Assembly: GCF_002237555.1 (NCBI RefSeq) | Contig: NZ_CP022542.1 | Coordinates: 62,001 to 126,000 of the forward strand | Reading direction: 5' to 3' | DNA from: Antarctobacter heliothermus | Lineage (GTDB): Bacteria > Pseudomonadota > Alphaproteobacteria > Rhodobacterales > Rhodobacteraceae | DNA length: 64,000 nt | Shown: one piece after another, positions 60,395 to 64,000 of the stretch | How the letters are laid out: each line of letters opens with the position of its first letter | How positions within the stretch are numbered: position 1 is the stretch's first letter | The notes under the pieces: model-generated | Database searches by the model: none | Told to the model about the DNA's origin: nothing | The model's input: only the letters and a program-made list of their open reading frames with translations | Program-made: the position numbers and the translations under genes

Positions 60395-60511
60395 ACGCTT
60401 CCCCTTTTTGAACACGACCAAACGGCGGCGCGGGTTTTCTGCGCCGCGTCTTCACCGGTGGCCGGTTTTGGCCAGCGGGCCAACTTTTGCAGTTTCGAGA
60501 GGTCATCTGCC

Positions 60512-61516
60512 ATGCCTGTAGCTTCACATCAATTGAATCGCGTCTTGCATCCCGTCGTCGATTTTGAAGGCCGCGATCTGCATATCCATCGCCGCTCTCA
60601 GCACCATGACCCCAAGGTTTGGCAAGTTCGCTACCCGGGGCAACCGCTCCCGGAATGGGAAGATATCGCCCGGTCAAAAGGCTTCCGCATTCATGCCCGG
60701 GTCAGGGACAAAAACCATCTGGCCCTGGAGTGTCTCAGCTGCGGTGGCCTGACGGCGCAACGTGTCTTTGCGCTGAGGACCGCCAGAATCCGTTGCGAAG
60801 ACTGCGCCAGCCAAAAACGGAGCACTCTCGCCGACACCATCGGGCTCGAATTTATCGAGCGGGATCCGGCGGATCATCAATACGCCTTCTACCGCGCGGC
60901 TTGCGGTCACCGCATTCGCCGCCAACGCGAGTTCATCGACCGTGTTGCTGACGGGGTATGCCAGGTGCGCTGCGAGATATGCCTGCAGGACAAAGAAAGG
61001 GCGGAGGCCGAGGCGCGTGGCTGGGAATGGCAGGGTCCGGACCCAGACGGGAATGATAACTACCGGCTCTATCGTCACAGCTGTGGGCACGACCAACGCA
61101 TCGCGCGGGCGAACATGAAGTTCGGACAATGTGATTGTGCAGGCTGCGGCGAGAGCTGGAGTTCGAAGCCCTCTTTTCTCTACCTGTTCCGCATTCGGAT
61201 CCCGGACAAGGGGTTGGACTGCGTGAAGTTTGGCTATTCCGGTCGCCCGGACAAGCGCCTGCGCCATCAGCTGAGCCTGCCTAAATCCGCAAAGTCGGAC
61301 GTTCTGCGCACCGTTGCGATCAAGACCGGACACGCGGCCTGTCGCCTTGAAAAGTCAGCGCATGCGCGTTTGCGGCGCAGGTTTCCGGAATGTGTTGTGC
61401 CACCGGAACGCTATGTCGGCCTGATCAACGTCTCGAGTGAGATCTATAGCCCTGCGCTTTTGCCAAAGTTGCAGCGTCTTCTTGACGAGATCGAGCAGCA
61501 GCAATCCGCAGCCTGA
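60512..61516 (+). CDS. zinc-ribbon protein with GIY-YIG nuclease-like domain
   Basis: 334 residues. Up to three Cys-x2-Cys/Cys-Gly-His zinc-ribbon-like units cover residues 70-215: C74-LS-C77 with C95-ED-C98; C131-GH with C154-EI-C157; C191-GH with C207-D-C209-AG-C212. From 222 a GIY-YIG-like domain follows: FLYLFRIRI in the GIY place, VKFGYSGRPDKRLRHQ in the YIG place with the catalytic-type Arg249, and RLEKSAHARLRRRFP with Glu280. This matches the MUG113/T5orf172 branch of small GIY-YIG nucleases. The ribbons may bind DNA and the domain cut it. ATG 60512 follows GAGAGGTCATCTGCC. Confidence 0.78.
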   Translation: MPVASHQLNRVLHPVVDFEGRDLHIHRRSQHHDPKVWQVRYPGQPLPEWEDIARSKGFRIHARVRDKNHLALECLSCGGLTAQRVFALRTARIRCEDCASQKRSTLADTIGLEFIERDPADHQYAFYRAACGHRIRRQREFIDRVADGVCQVRCEICLQDKERAEAEARGWEWQGPDPDGNDNYRLYRHSCGHDQRIARANMKFGQCDCAGCGESWSSKPSFLYLFRIRIPDKGLDCVKFGYSGRPDKRLRHQLSLPKSAKSDVLRTVAIKTGHAACRLEKSAHARLRRRFPECVVPPERYVGLINVSSEIYSPALLPKLQRLLDEIEQQQSAA

Positions 61517-61561
61517 TCTAGCCCCGCGCCCCATTCCCCGGACATTCATTGGAGGTCTGCC

Positions 61562-63688
61562 ATGACCCAGTTCAGCAAACTTCACGGCTTTGCCGCCGCC
61601 AAAACGTACTTGCTCGAGCAAGCCCTCACAGTCAGCGACCTGTTTGAGCGGATGAGCCACGTCGATGATGATGTGCCCGGCTGGTCTGAGAGGAAGCAGG
61701 ACACCGATGACGTCCCGCTGATCGATCCGCCGGCACCCGACGCGGTCAATGGCGCACATTGCATGCAGGCCCTCGCGATCCTGCAACTTGCCAAAACCTT
61801 TGAAGATCGCTCCTTGCCGGATCAACTGCGGGACAGGCCGCCAGTCTGCCTTACTGTGCGAGACCATGAGATGGGCGAGTTCGTCGAGATCGCGGCCCGA
61901 GCTCTTTACCCTGTCGCTTTTGCTGCGAGCCGCAGCCCCAAGGTATGGCGCGCGCCGGAGGTCGACACAGGCAAAACCGTCATCGCGCTGGCAGAGCGTC
62001 ACCTGCGTACCTTGCTGCACGAAGGTCATACCGTCTTGATGCTCACCTCCCCGGGACAGCTGGTCTCGCCTCAACTGCAAGAACTCGTCGGCCACGGCCC
62101 GCGTCTCGCGCCCCTTAGCCGCGAGATGATCCTCGCCGTTTTGTCTCTCAGCCATACGCCCTGCAGTCCTCGGGTAACGGAAGCACTACAGGCGACATTG
62201 CCGCGTTCCGAAGAGCTTGGTCGCCTGGAGACATTGAAACTCATCATGGCATTCCAAGCCGAGACCGCTCTTGGGGTCGCCGAGCGTTTGTCGCGTTTTG
62301 CCACCACGGCCCCGCATCAAACGGGGCCCAGCCTGACCGATGTCTTCGGGCAGACGGACGCCATAGCGGCATTCGCCCAGCTGCAAGAGGATGTCATGAG
62401 TTGGCAAGCGGGCGAGGTGGCCTGGGACCAAGTCACATCAAGCCTGCTGCTTTTTGGCCCCCCGGGTTGTGGCAAAACCCTTCTGCCCACCGCCTTTGCC
62501 AACAGTGCCAAACTGCCGCTTATCAAGACAAGCTATGCGGAGTGTCAAAAAGCGGGACACCAAGGCGATATGCTGCGCGCCCTCGACAAGGCCGTCAGCG
62601 AGGCCATCAACAGCGCGCCTTCGGTGCTCTTTATTGATGAGATCGACGCCTTTTATGCCCGCGGCGGTGACGTCCACGCCAACGGCTACATCCTTGGCGT
62701 GGTCACCGGGCTCCTTACGCAGATCGACAGACTGAATGCTTGCGAAGGCGTCATCCTTGTCGGGGCCACAAACCACCCTGACATCGTGGATGAGGCCGTC
62801 CTGCGCGCTGGCCGCTTTGATCGTCACATTGCCATCAAGCCGCTCGACATCACCGCGATCACGACATTCTTGCAAGCCAAGCTCGGCGAGACCACCGACG
62901 CCTCTCAGCTGCGCCAGATTGCCGAGCGCATGATCGGCGCAACGGGGGCAGAGATTGATGACTTCATTCGCAAAGCCCGCACTCTGGCCCGTGAACTAAA
63001 AAGTGACCTCACCGATCAGCTCTTGCTGCGGGCCGCGAACCTCTACCTGCCGCGCCCTGACGACAGCCTTCTGCGTCGGATCGCCGTGCACGAAGCTGGA
63101 CATTTGCTCGCCGGTCACCGGCTTGGCTCGCCCCCGGTCGCCCTCGCGCGGGTCACCCCACAAGGCGGCGCCGTTCTGCGCCCCCACCGGATGATGCACA
63201 CCGATGTGACCCTCCATGCCGACCTCGTCATGTTTCTCGCGGGCCGTGCCGCCGAGCAAATTTTGTGCCAATCCGTCTCAGATGGTGCCGGCTCTGGCCC
63301 AGACAGCGATCTCGCCCGCGCCACTCGACTAGCTCTCCAAGCCGAGGCGCAATTTGCTTTCGGCGAGGTCACACATCTCTGGCACGATATCCATCATCCC
63401 CCGAGCCCCCATGACGTCACGCGGGATGTGGCCCGGAGAGCGACCGCCCGCCTCAAGACAGCAGAAAAGGACGCCATCGCTCTGCTCTCAGAAAACCGAG
63501 CAGCGCTGACTAAAATCGCGGACACCTTGTTTGAACAGCGCGAGATCGAAGGGCAAGCGCTGGACCAACTGTTGGAGAACGCAATGAGAGCCCCCCCTGA
63601 AACGGAGGTCGAAAACAGGGAAGCCAAAACCCCGGACAGCGACGGCTCCCCCCAATCCAGCCTGTATGGAAAGACATTCATTATCTGA
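61562..63688 (+). CDS. soluble FtsH-like AAA+ zinc metalloprotease
   Basis: 708 residues. Residues 1 to about 250 are unknown and have no membrane helix, unlike real FtsH. The AAA+ module has Walker A GPPGCGKT (299-306), Walker B LFIDEID (356-362), sensor GATN (401-404) and arginine finger region LRAGRFDRH (414-422). The protease part has the zinc motif HEAGH (510-514) with Glu511 as base, LAGRAAEQI (559-567) and Asp583 in DSDLARATRLA as third zinc ligand, the M41 pattern. It should unfold and degrade proteins in the cytoplasm. It lies 45 bases after the GIY-YIG gene. Related genes are found on integrative elements; a role in regulation or host defence is possible but unproven. Confidence 0.85.
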   Translation: MTQFSKLHGFAAAKTYLLEQALTVSDLFERMSHVDDDVPGWSERKQDTDDVPLIDPPAPDAVNGAHCMQALAILQLAKTFEDRSLPDQLRDRPPVCLTVRDHEMGEFVEIAARALYPVAFAASRSPKVWRAPEVDTGKTVIALAERHLRTLLHEGHTVLMLTSPGQLVSPQLQELVGHGPRLAPLSREMILAVLSLSHTPCSPRVTEALQATLPRSEELGRLETLKLIMAFQAETALGVAERLSRFATTAPHQTGPSLTDVFGQTDAIAAFAQLQEDVMSWQAGEVAWDQVTSSLLLFGPPGCGKTLLPTAFANSAKLPLIKTSYAECQKAGHQGDMLRALDKAVSEAINSAPSVLFIDEIDAFYARGGDVHANGYILGVVTGLLTQIDRLNACEGVILVGATNHPDIVDEAVLRAGRFDRHIAIKPLDITAITTFLQAKLGETTDASQLRQIAERMIGATGAEIDDFIRKARTLARELKSDLTDQLLLRAANLYLPRPDDSLLRRIAVHEAGHLLAGHRLGSPPVALARVTPQGGAVLRPHRMMHTDVTLHADLVMFLAGRAAEQILCQSVSDGAGSGPDSDLARATRLALQAEAQFAFGEVTHLWHDIHHPPSPHDVTRDVARRATARLKTAEKDAIALLSENRAALTKIADTLFEQREIEGQALDQLLENAMRAPPETEVENREAKTPDSDGSPQSSLYGKTFII

Positions 63689-64000
63689 AAGCCTGGTTCG
63701 TCCATTATTGATTGGTTTGTCATAATCGGGCCGCGGGACGGGTTATGAAGGAACTTCGCGATCCCTTGCGGGCGGGATGAGCCGGTTTGCGCGGGAAATT
63801 CCGGCATTTGGCCGCTTTGGTCACAATCATAACCGCTTTGGTCACTTCATAACCGCTTTGGTCACTTCATAACCGCTTTGGTCCTTTCATAGCTCCAGCT
63901 CGTTGGAGCAACGGCAGGAATTTTCTCCAAAAGATCCCTGCCCGGCGGCGGGACGCCCGAATGCTCCGCCGTCTCGTGGCATTTGCCGGTGTGATCGTTG
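63689..64000. other. intergenic tail at window edge
   Basis: 312 bases without a supported gene. It holds an array of 20-bp repeats (63811-63890) and then a GC-rich end. On the minus strand, frames enter from beyond the window and could be the end of a gene whose remainder is outside; all three stay open only for about 35-50 codons, so none can be confirmed. Confidence 0.4.
63811..63890 (+). repeat. four 20-bp tandem repeats (iteron-like)
   Basis: Units 63831-63850 and 63851-63870 are identical (AACCGCTTTGGTCACTTCAT); the unit at 63871-63890 differs in two positions and the one at 63811-63830 in four. The 20-base period equals about two helical turns, so bound proteins would line up on one DNA face, as with replication iterons or multi-site operators. 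Confidence 0.85.

Noticed and set aside
57741..63688. Prophage
   Set aside because: No capsid, tail, terminase, lysis or integrase gene is visible; only replication- and enzyme-type genes are present.
63811..63890. CRISPR array
   Set aside because: The 20-bp units are directly joined with no spacers.

Overview
The window is high-GC DNA that reads as a marine alphaproteobacterium of the Rhodobacterales (Roseobacter group). The main support is a DMSP demethylase gene (dmdA) directly followed by acrylyl-CoA reductase (acuI), together with TRAP and tripartite tricarboxylate transporters, RTX and Hint-domain secreted proteins and many GntR/LysR/TetR regulators. No rRNA, tRNA or CRISPR array was seen. 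Whether it is chromosome or plasmid cannot be told from this stretch.

Region 1 (1-31171) is an exopolysaccharide and cell-surface locus. It holds a Wzz-type chain-length protein (cut by the window edge), GDP-mannose 4,6-dehydratase, a two-domain glycosyltransferase, two further GT4-type glycosyltransferases, three sulfotransferase-fold proteins, three FkbM-type methyltransferases, another SAM methyltransferase, a GSCFA protein and a Hint-domain protein. In its middle lies an array of seven same-strand paralogues (10734-22496), each with an N-terminal domain of NSGTI-type repeats, calcium-binding RTX nonapeptides and a nearly constant C-terminal secretion domain. An eighth RTX protein is divergent. 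The N-termini have diverged while the C-termini look homogenised. I infer a secreted, calcium-folded protein matrix made beside a sulfated and methylated polysaccharide. This is the best candidate here for an undescribed system.

Region 2 (31200-34650) is a transfer scar: a 5'-truncated thiamine-diphosphate enzyme, an intact aldehyde dehydrogenase, and a chimeric transposase remnant that joins an IS30-family N-terminus to an ISNCY-family C-terminus.

Region 3 (34797-55184) is catabolism and transport: a medium-chain dehydrogenase; a DctPQM TRAP transporter with a GntR regulator, both preceded by the same 22-bp motif; a second GntR gene divergent from a DUF2182-DUF1326-dmdA-acuI operon (DMSP use); a shikimate/quinate-type block (3-dehydroshikimate dehydratase, shikimate dehydrogenase, TctABC, LysR, and a divergent flavoprotein and TIM-barrel isomerase); and a TetR/AhpD-like pair separated by two twin palindromes. 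A secreted CAP-RTX-DUF4214 protein follows (55278-57173).

Region 4 (57741-64000) looks like part of an integrated mobile or defence element: a DUF927 ATPase, a small unknown protein, a zinc-ribbon/GIY-YIG nuclease-like protein and a soluble FtsH-like AAA+ M41 protease, then a set of 20-bp tandem repeats close to the window edge.
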